From Segniliparus sp051660745 (GTDB taxonomy: Bacteria; Actinomycetota; Actinomycetes; Mycobacteriales; Mycobacteriaceae): a stretch of 64,000 bases of DNA. Below the pieces are notes generated by a model. The model saw nothing but the letters and a program-made list of their open reading frames with translations, was not told where the DNA came from and did not search any database. How positions within the stretch are numbered: the first letter of the stretch is position 1; every line of letters begins with the position of its first letter. The translations under genes and the position numbers were made by a program. Shown in pieces: positions 32,553 to 41,305 of this stretch. Location of the stretch: the NCBI RefSeq assembly GCF_051660745.1, contig NZ_JBOFQF010000035.1:119886-183885 (forward strand), given 5' to 3'.

Positions 32553-33437
32553 GTGCCGATGCTGCAGGCCCGTGTGCCTATAGGCCCAGAACCCGAATGG
32601 AAGATCGTCAACTGGAAGCAGATCCCCAGCGAACGGCACACATGGCCGAAGTTCCTTCGCTGCCTGCACTGCTCTTGCTTCGTGAGAGTCGCCCGCCCGT
32701 CTGAGAAGTCTGGGGCTCGCGGCTACTTCGCAAGAGCCGACTCGAACAGAGAAGACCCGAATAGGCAAACTGAGCACTCCCATGACTGCAGGTTCAACGC
32801 CGAGATCCGACTGGCGAAGATCGCACGACGTGCAGGTGGCCTGCTCACCAGATCGGGCAACCGGGTCTACCTGATGTCGCTGGACGACAGCCACCACGCC
32901 AAAGGCTCCCGCGATTCCCATCGCGGCAGCGGGCAGACCCAAGAACAGTGGAGACTGTTCCTCCGCACAGCGGCGGACATCGCGAAACTCAAATCCGACC
33001 TCGAAGACGCGCCAGGAGAATGGGAGGGCGAATTCTACCTGCGGCACAAAGGACAGGACATCGAGTTCGGCGAATTCTACTTCGAAACCGACCAGATCAA
33101 GAAGTTCGCGCAAAAGCTAGGCGAAAAGCCAGAGAAGAAATGGCCGCATCCCGTCGCTCTGGAGCTTCGCCCTGAAGATAAACCGTTCGCGATCAAACCA
33201 CAGGGTGTCAAGCACAAGCTGGGACTTACGATCTCCGTGCCGCGAAAAGACGACGGCCAGCACGGCTTGGACGTCTCGGTCTGGGCCAGAACCCATACGA
33301 TCTTCGCCGACCTCCACGACTCACACGACCCGATACTCGTCTACTCGGGCGATGTCACCCTGAACTCGACAACAGAAAAACGTTGGTCATTCATCAATAT
33401 GAACATCAAACACCAGCACCAGTGGACACGCCTCTGA
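32553..33437 (+). CDS. Unknown protein with N-terminal zinc-binding-like module
   Basis: A 294-residue protein. An N-terminal CLHCSC cluster and a later TEHSHDC cluster, about 40 residues apart, could bind zinc. An Arg/Lys-rich helix (RLAKIARRAGGLL) follows, then a long alpha/beta part without recognised motifs. The start is GTG with GAGGAG about 10 bases upstream; an ATG two codons on is possible. Function is not predicted. It stands alone on the plus strand of the island. Confidence 0.55.
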   Translation: MPMLQARVPIGPEPEWKIVNWKQIPSERHTWPKFLRCLHCSCFVRVARPSEKSGARGYFARADSNREDPNRQTEHSHDCRFNAEIRLAKIARRAGGLLTRSGNRVYLMSLDDSHHAKGSRDSHRGSGQTQEQWRLFLRTAADIAKLKSDLEDAPGEWEGEFYLRHKGQDIEFGEFYFETDQIKKFAQKLGEKPEKKWPHPVALELRPEDKPFAIKPQGVKHKLGLTISVPRKDDGQHGLDVSVWARTHTIFADLHDSHDPILVYSGDVTLNSTTEKRWSFINMNIKHQHQWTRL

Positions 33438-33503
33438 CCGCCCTCAGAGGTCAGTGCCAGATTCTGTCTGTCACAGACTTTTCGCGTTCAGAATGGCGGC
33501 GGA

Positions 33504-34136
33504 TCATGCCCATGCTGCGCCGATGATTTTGATGTTGCCCGGGATCTCGGACTCGTGGACTCGTTCAATGGTGACGCGGGACTCCAGATCCTCGTCCCAT
33601 TCTCCTTCTTCGTCCTCGTCGTAGTCTTCATTGATGCCGATGTTCTCTGGCAGGATGGCTTCCACGGCGTTCTCGAACTCGCTGGTGGTGTACTCGGACA
33701 CCTGGGCATGAGCGATCATTCTATTGTTGTCGGCACGTATGCACCACACATGTTGTTCGGCTCGGTCTTTCAACGTGGCGAGGAACTCTTCCGCGCATCG
33801 CGATATCTCGTCAGTCGGGAAATACGGCTTGAGCAAACGCAGCACCCTGTACGCGTAATCCGCCTGTTCAGGAGTTGCGCGCACGGACTGCTCGCGCACC
33901 CCTCCGCCGCCTCCCGTCAATTCCGCCGACAGAAGCAGCGTGTCGCCGCGCCCTGGGTCGTAGGAGCCGACGCCGAGTCCTTCGATATGCACGGTCACGG
34001 CGTGCTCCCCGTAATGGAAGACGACACGAGCCTCCCTCGCCCCTTCAGTCCGCAGTCCAGCGCCCAACAAAACCATAGTCGAACCAGTCACCAAACCCAG
34101 TCGGTCAACCTTATCGACAACCGCCGTCACGGACAT
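33504..34136 (-). CDS. Acidic island protein of unknown function
   Basis: A 210-residue protein beginning MSVTAVVDKVDRLGLVTG. The first half is mostly beta with Gly-rich turns (ELTGGGGGVREQ); the C-terminal part is strongly acidic (NEDYDEDEEGEWDEDLE), which is typical of DNA-mimic or chaperone-like proteins but not diagnostic. A good GAGGAG ribosome site supports the ATG at 34136. No family is recognised. Confidence 0.55.
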   Translation of the reverse strand: MSVTAVVDKVDRLGLVTGSTMVLLGAGLRTEGAREARVVFHYGEHAVTVHIEGLGVGSYDPGRGDTLLLSAELTGGGGGVREQSVRATPEQADYAYRVLRLLKPYFPTDEISRCAEEFLATLKDRAEQHVWCIRADNNRMIAHAQVSEYTTSEFENAVEAILPENIGINEDYDEDEEGEWDEDLESRVTIERVHESEIPGNIKIIGAAWA

Positions 34137-34556
34137 ATCGTTCTCTCCTCAATGCTGTAACATCGGGAATCTGGTATTCGACATCAAAGAAACATGTCGC
34201 CCCTCTCGCGGGCTGACAAATTTTGTTCGTGAATATCCGATTTCCACATGACGAGCGTACCGGACTGTTGTCGCGAACCCGTGGGGCAAGCACACGATGC
34301 TCCCAGCGGTAATTTCCCGCTTGTGTTTCAATCTGGGCGAATTTCCGAACCCATGATACAAACAGCGCGGAATAACGATCTCTTCAAAAAAACGGGCGTT
34401 CAAGTAGAAAATTGGTTTCAGACCCGTCACGCGAGGGTGATAGCTGCTCCGTCATGGAATAGCGGAGCAGGAACCGATAACATCGAACGCGCCCAATTGC
34501 TCAAATGGTTCAACCCGCGACGGACCTCGGGTGCCACAGCATTTGAACCGTGCGGA
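34137..34556. other. Low-G+C intergenic stretch
   Basis: About 420 bases with noticeably lower G+C than the rest of the window. Open frames of 93 codons (minus) and 123 codons (plus) overlap each other here, but neither has a ribosome site or recognisable motif, so I do not call them genes. Confidence 0.4.
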
Positions 34557-35933
34557 TCATTTTCTAGGGCGCTTGCGGAATCTGCCTCTGGGGCGCAGAC
34601 GGGTGCGAAAACGTCCTGACGGTGGACCCCAGTTGTCATTCCATTCCCAGTTCTCCCCCATTTCCCAGTAGAGGAGGTCTTCCACGGGCAATACCCCTGT
34701 GCCTGCTTCTTTCGGAGTGAGGGTTTCCTCGGGCGTTTCTCCGTCAAGGGCGAACAAGGCTCCGACCACGGGGTCGTACTGGAAAGCCTTCGCGCCTTTC
34801 TTCCGTACTTCTACTTCTACCTCTGCCTCTTCGCCTGGTTTTTCGAGCGCCACCCAGTCTGTCAGCTTGTGCTTCTTCTCAAGCTTCCGCAATGCCTGCA
34901 CCGCTGGGATCAGGAGGTGTCGGACGGCGGCGGGCTGATGCCACAAGTCGGCGCTAACCACCGAGCCGACGATCTGGACGAGCAAGATGAAATCGTCTTG
35001 CTGCATGTTGAGCGAGTAGGCTTTCGTCGCGACGGGTTTGAGGTGTTCTGCGGCCACTTTCACTGCCTCTGCGACGACGACTTCGGTTATCTCAGAAGGT
35101 TTCGGTTCGTCGGAAGGATCGCTCTCCTTAGGGACGATGTCCTGCCGAGGGTAGCATCGTTTGCTAAAAAGTTTTTGGTCCTCAGTCTGGGTCGGGTCTT
35201 CGGCGTTGATCGCGGTGATGATTGCCTGGTCTACTTCCACGGCGTTGGCTTTGGTCGAGAACGGTTTCAACGGGATGCGACTGGCGGATTCGGATAGAGC
35301 CGCGAGGATCGCGGACCAGAAATAGGCGCTTTGGTCGTTCCTCTGAAGAGGTTCCTTGGTGTTAGGGTCGATGGCTTTCGCTTTGGGGTCGATGACTTTA
35401 TCGATGTCTTCGACATATTTTTTATAGTCTTCTTGAAGAGTAAGAAGTTTTGCGACTTCCATCCACGACACTTTCGCCTGGTCGGGAAGACGGTAGACGA
35501 TCGCGAGGGCATCTCGCAGCGTGACGTCCACGACCCGCTTTTCGCGCTGACTGCGCCACTTAGCCCTCCGTTTTGGTTTCACGGACAGGAGATCGCCTGG
35601 GTCTTCCCATACACCGCGACCCCCGCGGATCTCTTTCTTCCCAGGGATCGCGTTCTCGCTCAGGGAGGTGAACCTCGCCCCGAAGACGTTGTTCAGCAGC
35701 CATTGAAACTTCCTCGATCCGACCGCCTTGCCATGGATGTCTTTGCGGCTGATCGCCACGCGCAGCACGTTCGACTGATGCGCCACCCCACGGCACTCGC
35801 ATGTGCAATCGTCAGGGTTCTGCGCTTCCTCACAACTGATCGAACTGTGTCCACTGACGGAACCAGTCGAGCTGCGCTTCGTGGGCTTCGGAGCGGAACT
35901 GGGCTTGGACGATGCGGTCATGCGTCTCATCAT
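34557..35933 (-). CDS. Large island protein of unknown function
   Basis: A 458-residue protein. It has a Ser/Thr/Lys-rich N-terminus, a CTCECRGVAH cluster near residue 43, a segment (DLLSVKPKRRAKWRSQREK) rich in basic residues, a helical middle, and a Trp/Asn-rich end (YWEMGENWEWNDNW) followed by an Arg-rich tail (RLRPRGRFRKRPRK). Basic patches suggest nucleic-acid contact. I recognise no family and no catalytic motif. Several ATGs occur near the start, so the N-terminus is uncertain. It diverges from the ribbon-helix-helix/methyltransferase operon. Confidence 0.55.
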   Translation of the reverse strand: MMRRMTASSKPSSAPKPTKRSSTGSVSGHSSISCEEAQNPDDCTCECRGVAHQSNVLRVAISRKDIHGKAVGSRKFQWLLNNVFGARFTSLSENAIPGKKEIRGGRGVWEDPGDLLSVKPKRRAKWRSQREKRVVDVTLRDALAIVYRLPDQAKVSWMEVAKLLTLQEDYKKYVEDIDKVIDPKAKAIDPNTKEPLQRNDQSAYFWSAILAALSESASRIPLKPFSTKANAVEVDQAIITAINAEDPTQTEDQKLFSKRCYPRQDIVPKESDPSDEPKPSEITEVVVAEAVKVAAEHLKPVATKAYSLNMQQDDFILLVQIVGSVVSADLWHQPAAVRHLLIPAVQALRKLEKKHKLTDWVALEKPGEEAEVEVEVRKKGAKAFQYDPVVGALFALDGETPEETLTPKEAGTGVLPVEDLLYWEMGENWEWNDNWGPPSGRFRTRLRPRGRFRKRPRK

Positions 35934-36018
35934 GTGACGCCCGCCCCACTTCTCCTACTCGACACGCCGTGGGGGCGGCTGGATTTCCAGGTTGAGCGGT
36001 ACCGCGCGTGATGGGCGG

Positions 36019-36024
36019 TAGATT
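36019..36024 (+). promoter_or_regulatory. -10 element of the RHH-methyltransferase operon
   Basis: TAGATT lies 7 bases before the ATG at 36032, with no ribosome site between; this gives a leaderless small regulator gene leading the operon. Confidence 0.5.
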
Positions 36025-36031
36025 CTGCCGC

Positions 36032-36184
36032 ATGGCTGATGATGAGATGACGAAGTTGACGGTGAAGTTGCCGACCGTGTTGGCTCGGCAGATGAAGGTG
36101 CATGCGATCCAGTCGGATCAGAGCATTCAGGACTGGCTCGCGGAGGCTGTGGAGCGGCACCTCTCGGAGTCCGTCACCGCGTGA
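36032..36184 (+). CDS. Small ribbon-helix-helix (Arc-type) DNA-binding protein
   Basis: A 50-residue protein: MTKLTVKLPTVLARQMKVHA then QSIQDWLAEAVERHLSES. The beta strand TVKLP and two helices fit the Arc/MetJ/CopG class. Such proteins bind DNA as dimers and usually repress their own operon. Its stop overlaps the methyltransferase start (GTGA), so the two are coupled. The methyltransferase carries a similar domain at its own C-terminus, which suggests that the two proteins read the same DNA site or dimerise with each other. Confidence 0.75.
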   Translation: MADDEMTKLTVKLPTVLARQMKVHAIQSDQSIQDWLAEAVERHLSESVTA

Positions 36185-37209
36185 TTCTGGACCTGTTCAG
36201 CGGTGTGGGCGGGTGGTTGTGCGCCCTCCCTCCAGCGAGCCCCCATCTCGGGATAGAGCTGGACCAGCAAGCTGCCGAAACGTCGAAAGCGGCAGGCCAC
36301 AACGTCATAGAGGCGGACGTGACTGGTCTGGACCCCGCTGACTTCCCCGATGTCACTGGTCTTGTGGCGTCACCTCCTTGCACGACGTTCAGCATCGCGG
36401 GTTCTGGTGCTGGGCGAATGGCCCTCGAACAGGTGCTGTCCGCCGTAAGAGGGAACACCCCGGCACTCGACAAACAAAGCACGAGGTTGACGGTGGAGCC
36501 CCTCCGCTGGATCAGGACCATCCGTCCCGAATGGATCGCCCTGGAGCAGGTGCCCACGGTTCTGCCAGTCTGGAAGGCGTACGCGGAACGCCTCCGCGGT
36601 TGGGGGTACTCCGTCGAGACCAGCGTGCTCGACGCGTCCGCTCATGGCGTTCCTCAGTCTCGTCGCCGTGCCGTTCTCGTCGCCTCCCGTCTCGGAGCAG
36701 TTCGACTCCCAGAACCAGGACCGACAACCCCGATGAGCAGCGTCTTCCCGTACTCGGACGGAAGGACGCAGCGGAGCAATTATTCGGGGAGCGCGCCCGA
36801 TGGGGCACGCACCGCCCAAGAACGAGGCCGAACGATACGCGGGCTGTCTCAACCGAGCGTCACCGTCACCAGAAGATCACCGCACTGGCAATTCGAAAAC
36901 GGCACGCTCATCCCCTTCACCGTCGAAGAATGCGGCGTTCTCCAAGGATTCCCGCCCGACTATCCCTGGTCGGGAGGGGCGAACGCGCAGAGACTACAAA
37001 TCGGGAACGCCATCCCACCACCCTTGGCACAAGCATTGATCACCGCGGCCACGAGTCCGATCGGGCGAATCCCCCGACCACCAGAAACCAGGGTCGGAAT
37101 CGAACTCCCCAAACCACTGGTCAAGAAACTCAGAATCGCCGCAGCCCACCAGGGACTCTCCGCATCAGCACTCGCGGCCGAGATCATCGAGAAGGCGGTA
37201 GCCCGATGA
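36181..37209 (+). CDS. C5-cytosine DNA methyltransferase with C-terminal ribbon-helix-helix domain
   Basis: A 342-residue enzyme that methylates cytosine C5 using SAM. Motif I is DLFSGVGGW at residues 4-12, motif IV is SPPCTTFS with the catalytic Cys, motif VI is IALEQVP (usually ENV), motif VIII is SRRRAVLV, and motif X is LQIGNAIPPPLA. After motif X come about 40 extra residues: VGIELPKPLVKKLRIAAA and LSASALAAEIIEKAV, a clear ribbon-helix-helix fold. The target-recognition region is short. It is coupled to a free ribbon-helix-helix gene upstream and to a 326-residue gene downstream (ATGA). No restriction enzyme is evident. Confidence 0.88.
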   Translation: MILDLFSGVGGWLCALPPASPHLGIELDQQAAETSKAAGHNVIEADVTGLDPADFPDVTGLVASPPCTTFSIAGSGAGRMALEQVLSAVRGNTPALDKQSTRLTVEPLRWIRTIRPEWIALEQVPTVLPVWKAYAERLRGWGYSVETSVLDASAHGVPQSRRRAVLVASRLGAVRLPEPGPTTPMSSVFPYSDGRTQRSNYSGSAPDGARTAQERGRTIRGLSQPSVTVTRRSPHWQFENGTLIPFTVEECGVLQGFPPDYPWSGGANAQRLQIGNAIPPPLAQALITAATSPIGRIPRPPETRVGIELPKPLVKKLRIAAAHQGLSASALAAEIIEKAVAR

Positions 37210-38186
37210 ACAGGCCAGACCCGCAGGCAGTGTTTGACGCCTTACGGCGTCGAGCTGAGACACAGGCGATCATCGCCAGAACGGAAGCGAAGGCGAAACG
37301 TGGCGCGGAACTGGGGCCATGGTCATTGAACGTCAGGCGCGATCTGGTCGCCCCCCAGAGCAGCCTCGCGCTCGATGACGCTGGCTTCATGAGCGACTAC
37401 GCGGGCGACATGGTGAGCGGCACGGCGGTCTTCCCCATCATGAGCGCAGTGGACGGGCTCACCGCGATCAACGAGCTGATCAAAGGGCGAGAGATCTCTC
37501 GCGAGAGTCACGCAGGGTCGCTGCTGACACTAAGCCGCATGGCGACCGAATCCGCAGCGACGACCATATGGCTGCTCTCCAGCACAGACAGGGCTATGAG
37601 ACGCGGGCTCAGCGTGCGATTCACCGCGTCAGAGCTCAAAGAACAGAGGAAGTACCACAGCTCGATTCGGAAGATGTTCAAACAAGGACCAGGGAAAAAC
37701 CAACCCGTCGAATACCAGAAGTTCCTGGAGCATGTTCGGTTGTTCGATGAGCGCGTGGAGATGCTGAAGAGGGGCGAGAACCAGACTCCGAAAGCTAAAG
37801 TGCCGAACAACACCAGCATCGTCGAGGCGGCTGCGAAATGGGTGGACGAACACCCACCCCCACACGACACAAACGGATCATTCGGACGCGAAGGGTACGG
37901 GTTCGAAGACGCGGCCACGTCGTTCTACACCATAAGCTCGGCGATTGTCCACGGACTCAAATGGCCATTGGACTACATACCCAACGGCGAAGTCGATTTG
38001 TCTCGCATGATTATGGAGGGCGTTGGGATCGCCGTGTCGATGGCCGAATGCGCGGTGGCGTTGTTCGAAGCGCAAGCGCAAAACTGGAACACCGAGACGA
38101 AAAGGCAGATCCTCTATCCGACGTCTCTCCAGCAAACAGTTGAAGAGTGGGCGCGACACTACCCCGCCGATCCCCCTGAAGCCTGA
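37206..38186 (+). CDS. Unknown protein of the methyltransferase operon
   Basis: A 326-residue mainly helical protein: AVFDALRRRAETQAIIARTEAKAK (read in parts) at the start, a central SRMATESAATTIWLLSS region, and EDAATSFYTISSAIVHGLKWP near the C-terminus. The S-x-x-V-H-G pattern occurs in DUF5677-like proteins, a weak resemblance only. It overlaps the methyltransferase stop by ATGA. The position suggests a partner or counter-activity to the methyltransferase, but there is no nuclease motif. Confidence 0.6.
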   Translation: MNRPDPQAVFDALRRRAETQAIIARTEAKAKRGAELGPWSLNVRRDLVAPQSSLALDDAGFMSDYAGDMVSGTAVFPIMSAVDGLTAINELIKGREISRESHAGSLLTLSRMATESAATTIWLLSSTDRAMRRGLSVRFTASELKEQRKYHSSIRKMFKQGPGKNQPVEYQKFLEHVRLFDERVEMLKRGENQTPKAKVPNNTSIVEAAAKWVDEHPPPHDTNGSFGREGYGFEDAATSFYTISSAIVHGLKWPLDYIPNGEVDLSRMIMEGVGIAVSMAECAVALFEAQAQNWNTETKRQILYPTSLQQTVEEWARHYPADPPEA

Positions 38187-38284
38187 GCCTCCGCATCACC
38201 GCGGCGGAACAGAGGTTATCCGCCTCCGCGCTAGCGACCGAGATCATCCAACACGCCGTGCGACAACCAGCTGGGGCGCGCTGA
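38183..38284 (+). pseudogene. Decayed copy of the methyltransferase RHH tail
   Basis: Thirty-three codons in a frame closed by TGA just upstream read LSLRITAAEQRLSASALATE, then IIQHAVR. Aligned with the methyltransferase C-terminus, 17 of 25 residues are identical over the helix pair. There is no start codon. It is a remnant of a duplicated ribbon-helix-helix domain, placed right after the 326-residue gene. Confidence 0.6.
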
Positions 38285-38305
38285 GCCCAGGTCGGAGAAG
38301 CGCGG

Positions 38306-38782
38306 CTACCCGCAGCCCACGTAGATATATATCCGCGTGTCCGGGCGTGGAGTCTTCTGGATGACGACGAGACGGGAGTAGGGAGTGGAGGCCCGCTCTT
38401 GGATAACGTGCTGGAAGTCTTCGGGGCTGCTGGCCTTGATCCCCTCAGACAAAGCCTTGTCCTTCAAAAAGGAATTGCTCCATACTGCTGGCGGGCCTGG
38501 GGTGGGCTCGGGGAGGTCGGAGAGCTTCTCGAAGGCTTCCGTGTCGGCGTTGGGCACGTCCACGACCAATCTGACCGAGAATTCCACGCCGCCCACTTTG
38601 TCGTTATATTCCGTGAAGACCACAGAGGGCCGCGACTTGAAATGGATGTTGCCGCAGGACGCGGCGTCTCCGAGAGCGTCGTCAGTCTTGTCCGAGCTAT
38701 GTCCGCAGCCGCCCAGGAACAAGACTGCTCCGAACAAAGCGGCGAGTCCCCTCGCGGACAGCGCTGTGGTGAACTGAGGCAT
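38306..38782 (-). CDS. Lipoprotein of unknown function
   Basis: A 158-residue protein with a type II signal sequence: hydrophobic LAALFGAVLFL followed by the lipobox LGGC, so it is lipidated and anchored on the outside of the membrane. The mature part has SVVFTEYNDKVGGVEFSVRL and SRLVVIQKTPRPDTRIYIYVGC and is probably beta-rich. The ATG at 38782 overlaps the upstream stop by one base. It is the last gene of the large minus-strand cluster. Confidence 0.7.
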   Translation of the reverse strand: MPQFTTALSARGLAALFGAVLFLGGCGHSSDKTDDALGDAASCGNIHFKSRPSVVFTEYNDKVGGVEFSVRLVVDVPNADTEAFEKLSDLPEPTPGPPAVWSNSFLKDKALSEGIKASSPEDFQHVIQERASTPYSRLVVIQKTPRPDTRIYIYVGCG

Positions 38783-39498
38783 CAGCAAACTCCCTGCTTC
38801 GTCTGGATGGGCGAGGCGCCCCTGGTTGTGAAGCTGCGCGCGAACCCGGACTCCTCAAGGAACCTCATCTTGATGTCCATCGCCTCACTGAGGTACCCCT
38901 GCCCTTTGGCGGTGCCGTGGAAATAGTACTGGTCGTACACGTATACGACGTACTGTGCCTCGTAGCTCATCGGCTGACCGCCTCTCGGCTTGTGGACGAC
39001 GACTTCGCCGCTGACGCCCATGTAGAAGCCGCCGAGGGCGTTGCCGAGATTCCCGCCCGCTATTCCGTCGATGATCTTCCTGGTCGGTATCCAGTCGGTT
39101 TTGTAGCTGTTCGAATACTCGAACTCGCGGGGGTTGTCCAAGCACCGCTCCCTTGCGGAGCGCACGATCTCTTGGACCCCGACGTCCACCACGTTCTGCC
39201 CGTCGTAAGGGTAGTACTTCAGGTTTGGATCGTCGACTCCGACCTTCGGGGAGGCGTTGAGGACCATGCTCATCTCGTCCGAGGTCATCTGGTAGCTCTG
39301 CCCGTCGTACCTGTTCATCATGTAGAAGTCCAGCAGATGGTTGGCGAACGTCCACCCCAGACTGGCCCACGCCAACCTGATGGCGGCGACGTCCGCCGCG
39401 TGGGTGTAGCCGCGAACCTGCTCCTCGAAGCCGTCGAGCGAGTTGAACACAGGCCGGTCTGGGGACCAGGGGTTGTCAGGAGGCGGGTCAAACGGCAA
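38782..39498 (-). CDS. Island cluster protein of unknown function, no signal peptide seen
   Basis: About 238 residues: FNSLDGFEEQVRGYTHAAD, then a Tyr-rich alpha/beta body (RYDGQSYQMTSDEM, YYPYDGQNVVD, YVVYVYDQYYFHGTAKG) and a C-terminal Cys. It follows the WXG-motif gene directly, the position where type VII secretion loci often carry effector or chaperone genes. I favour TTG at 39498, which has GGGAG 7 bases upstream and overlaps the upstream stop by 11 bases; a GTG at 39549 would overlap by 62. No family is recognised. Confidence 0.55.
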   Translation of the reverse strand: MPFDPPPDNPWSPDRPVFNSLDGFEEQVRGYTHAADVAAIRLAWASLGWTFANHLLDFYMMNRYDGQSYQMTSDEMSMVLNASPKVGVDDPNLKYYPYDGQNVVDVGVQEIVRSARERCLDNPREFEYSNSYKTDWIPTRKIIDGIAGGNLGNALGGFYMGVSGEVVVHKPRGGQPMSYEAQYVVYVYDQYYFHGTAKGQGYLSEAMDIKMRFLEESGFARSFTTRGASPIQTKQGVC

Positions 39499-40595
39499 GA
39501 TCGTGCTCCCACCACTTGTTGCCCCCGTACCCGTAGCCCGTACGGCCACGCGCCTGAACGGAAGAGACGGTCATCGCCTCGCCAGTGCCAGGGACCGCTT
39601 GGGCAGACTCGCTCTGCAGCGCGTCCCTCATGCTCTGCACAGTCGAGAGGATGTCCTCATGGCGGGAGGCCGCGGCGGCGTGGACAGCTTGGAGGTCGCC
39701 GCGTATCTCGGCTCTGATGCTCTCGCTCATCTGGCGGTCGAGGATCGTGCCCCACAGCCCGAGCGGCAGGGTGAACTTTTCGAAGGTGGCTGGGCGCATC
39801 AGGTCGTTCACCAAGGCGAACGCCTGGTTGCGGGCGTGCTGCTCGACCTGTAGCCCGCCCTGTCGGAGCACAGCGGCGACACCGGTCATGTGGCTGCCTC
39901 GTTCGTCCGCGGAGTCGCGGCGCGTGTTCGAAGCCGCCGTGAACGCCTGCGAGGCGGTCCCCGACCAGTGGTTCTCGGTGAGCCATTTCGAACCGTTGCC
40001 GAGGTTGCTCGCCAACGCTGTGTCGTTCGAGCCGAGGATCCCGACGTGCTGCGCGAGGGGCTGCAAGGCGCCCCAGTCGCAATCGACAGGTTCGAGATGG
40101 TCCGCTATGGGTCTGATCCCCGCCGCGTTCCGAAGACCTTCCTCGAACGGGGCGAGGGCCTCGATGGCCCACCGCACGACCTGCCGCGTGCTGGCGTCTG
40201 CGGGAGCGACCCCTGGCACGTCGACCTGCTGCGCCCCGCCCCATGGCGTGTGGTCGAGTTCGGCAGCAGCGGCGGCGCTGTTCAACCCAAAAAATATTAA
40301 GCGCGGCGGCGCTCTTCCCATCCCGCCCGTGATACAACCGCCCAGCCTCCGACAACCCGCCCGAGAGCTTGTACAACCCCTCCCTGTCTTGCTGATGAGC
40401 GTCAGTGACTCTGTCACGGAAGCCCCCGAGCGGCGCGACCAAATCGGCGAGCAGACCAGTCGCGCCCGACGGCAATTCGACCGACCCCATGGTCTTGTTC
40501 GCCAAATCCCAGAACTGGTCCGTGAAATCCCCGACACTGGTCCCGAACCCCGCGACATGCCCAGGCGAAACCGCCAAACGCGCAGCGGGTTCCAC
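39488..40595 (-). pseudogene. WXG-motif (type VII secretion-like) protein split by a frameshift
   Basis: Two overlapping frames together encode one protein of about 368 residues. The N-terminal frame (VSPGHVAGFGTSVGDFTDQF through SAAALNIF) stops making sense at a run of six T (minus strand, + positions 40289-40294); removing one T joins it to the C-terminal frame (GLNSAAAAAELDHTPWGG onward). The C-terminal part has NHWSGTASQAFTAA, a W-x-G hairpin as in WXG100/EspB-type substrates, and a helical tail. It could be a true disruption, a programmed slip or a sequence error. A GTG at 40595 with AAAGG upstream is the likely start. Confidence 0.6.
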
Positions 40596-40627
40596 CAGGT
40601 CACAGCCTTTCCACACGAGAGGTTGGA

Positions 40628-40640
40628 TATTTCAGAAATA
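40628..40640. promoter_or_regulatory. Small palindrome upstream of the WXG-motif gene
   Basis: TATTTC and GAAATA flank a single A, a perfect 6-bp inverted repeat in an A+T-rich pocket between the 196-residue gene and the WXG gene. It may mark an internal promoter of the cluster. Confidence 0.35.
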
Positions 40641-40714
40641 GTAACATCCGCGGCGGAGACCGCATCAACATTGATCAGGAAAACCGCTGGTCGAAGCTGT
40701 CACCCGCAGCGCGT

Positions 40715-41305
40715 TCAGTCCGAACCCTCTCCGTCTTGTCCGAGACCTTCTTCCAGGGTGGATTTGACTGCCCCGCTCAGGTAGGCCCATGAGCCTTGGT
40801 TGTCCTCTTCGTCGCGGCTCGTTGTTTCTTCTTCTTGGCGGTCTGCTTGGTCTGCGGCCTTCCTGATTCGTTCGGCGAGGGCGTGTTCGCCTTGGTCGGC
40901 GAGGCAGAATGCGGTGTAGCAGGCTTCGCCTGGGGTGATGGGGTCCGCGCCGTGGATGATGACGTATCCGTTCACGGCTCGAACCTCCCCCTGGTCCTCC
41001 GTCGTGTCGGGGAGGCGTTCGATCTTCTTGATGACAGAACTCTGCCGCCAGTGGTATTTCGTGGGGTCCGATGGGTCGTCGAAGAACACCAGGCTCGTTT
41101 CTCCGACGCGCGGGTGCCTGCCGATCCTGGTGATGGGGTGCGCCTCGCCGTCCAACCCGAACTTGCCCGCCAGGGACTGCTCACCTGGCAACCTGGTGTA
41201 CAGCATGCGGTCGAGATCCCAAAGGTGCTGACTGCCTTGTGTCGTGACGAGCCACCGCCCGGTCATCCCAGGGGTCAGTTCTTCCACGGTCTCGTTCTTC
41301 GTCAT
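40715..41305 (-). CDS. Island cluster protein of unknown function
   Basis: A 196-residue soluble protein. The N-terminal part has GMTGRWLVTTQGSQHLWDLD and HPITRIGRHPRVGETSLVFF; the C-terminal part is acidic and Gln/Glu-rich (ADQADRQEEETTSRDEE). It overlaps the Doc-like stop by ATGA, so it belongs to the toxin-antitoxin-like part of the cluster. No family is recognised. Confidence 0.6.
   Translation of the reverse strand: MTKNETVEELTPGMTGRWLVTTQGSQHLWDLDRMLYTRLPGEQSLAGKFGLDGEAHPITRIGRHPRVGETSLVFFDDPSDPTKYHWRQSSVIKKIERLPDTTEDQGEVRAVNGYVIIHGADPITPGEACYTAFCLADQGEHALAERIRKAADQADRQEEETTSRDEEDNQGSWAYLSGAVKSTLEEGLGQDGEGSD

Noticed and set aside
34149..34619. Two overlapping frames (93 codons minus, 123 codons plus)
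   Set aside because: They overlap each other on opposite strands and neither has a start signal or recognisable sequence.
36181..38186. A complete restriction-modification pair
   Set aside because: The gene after the methyltransferase shows no nuclease motif, so only a methyltransferase can be supported.
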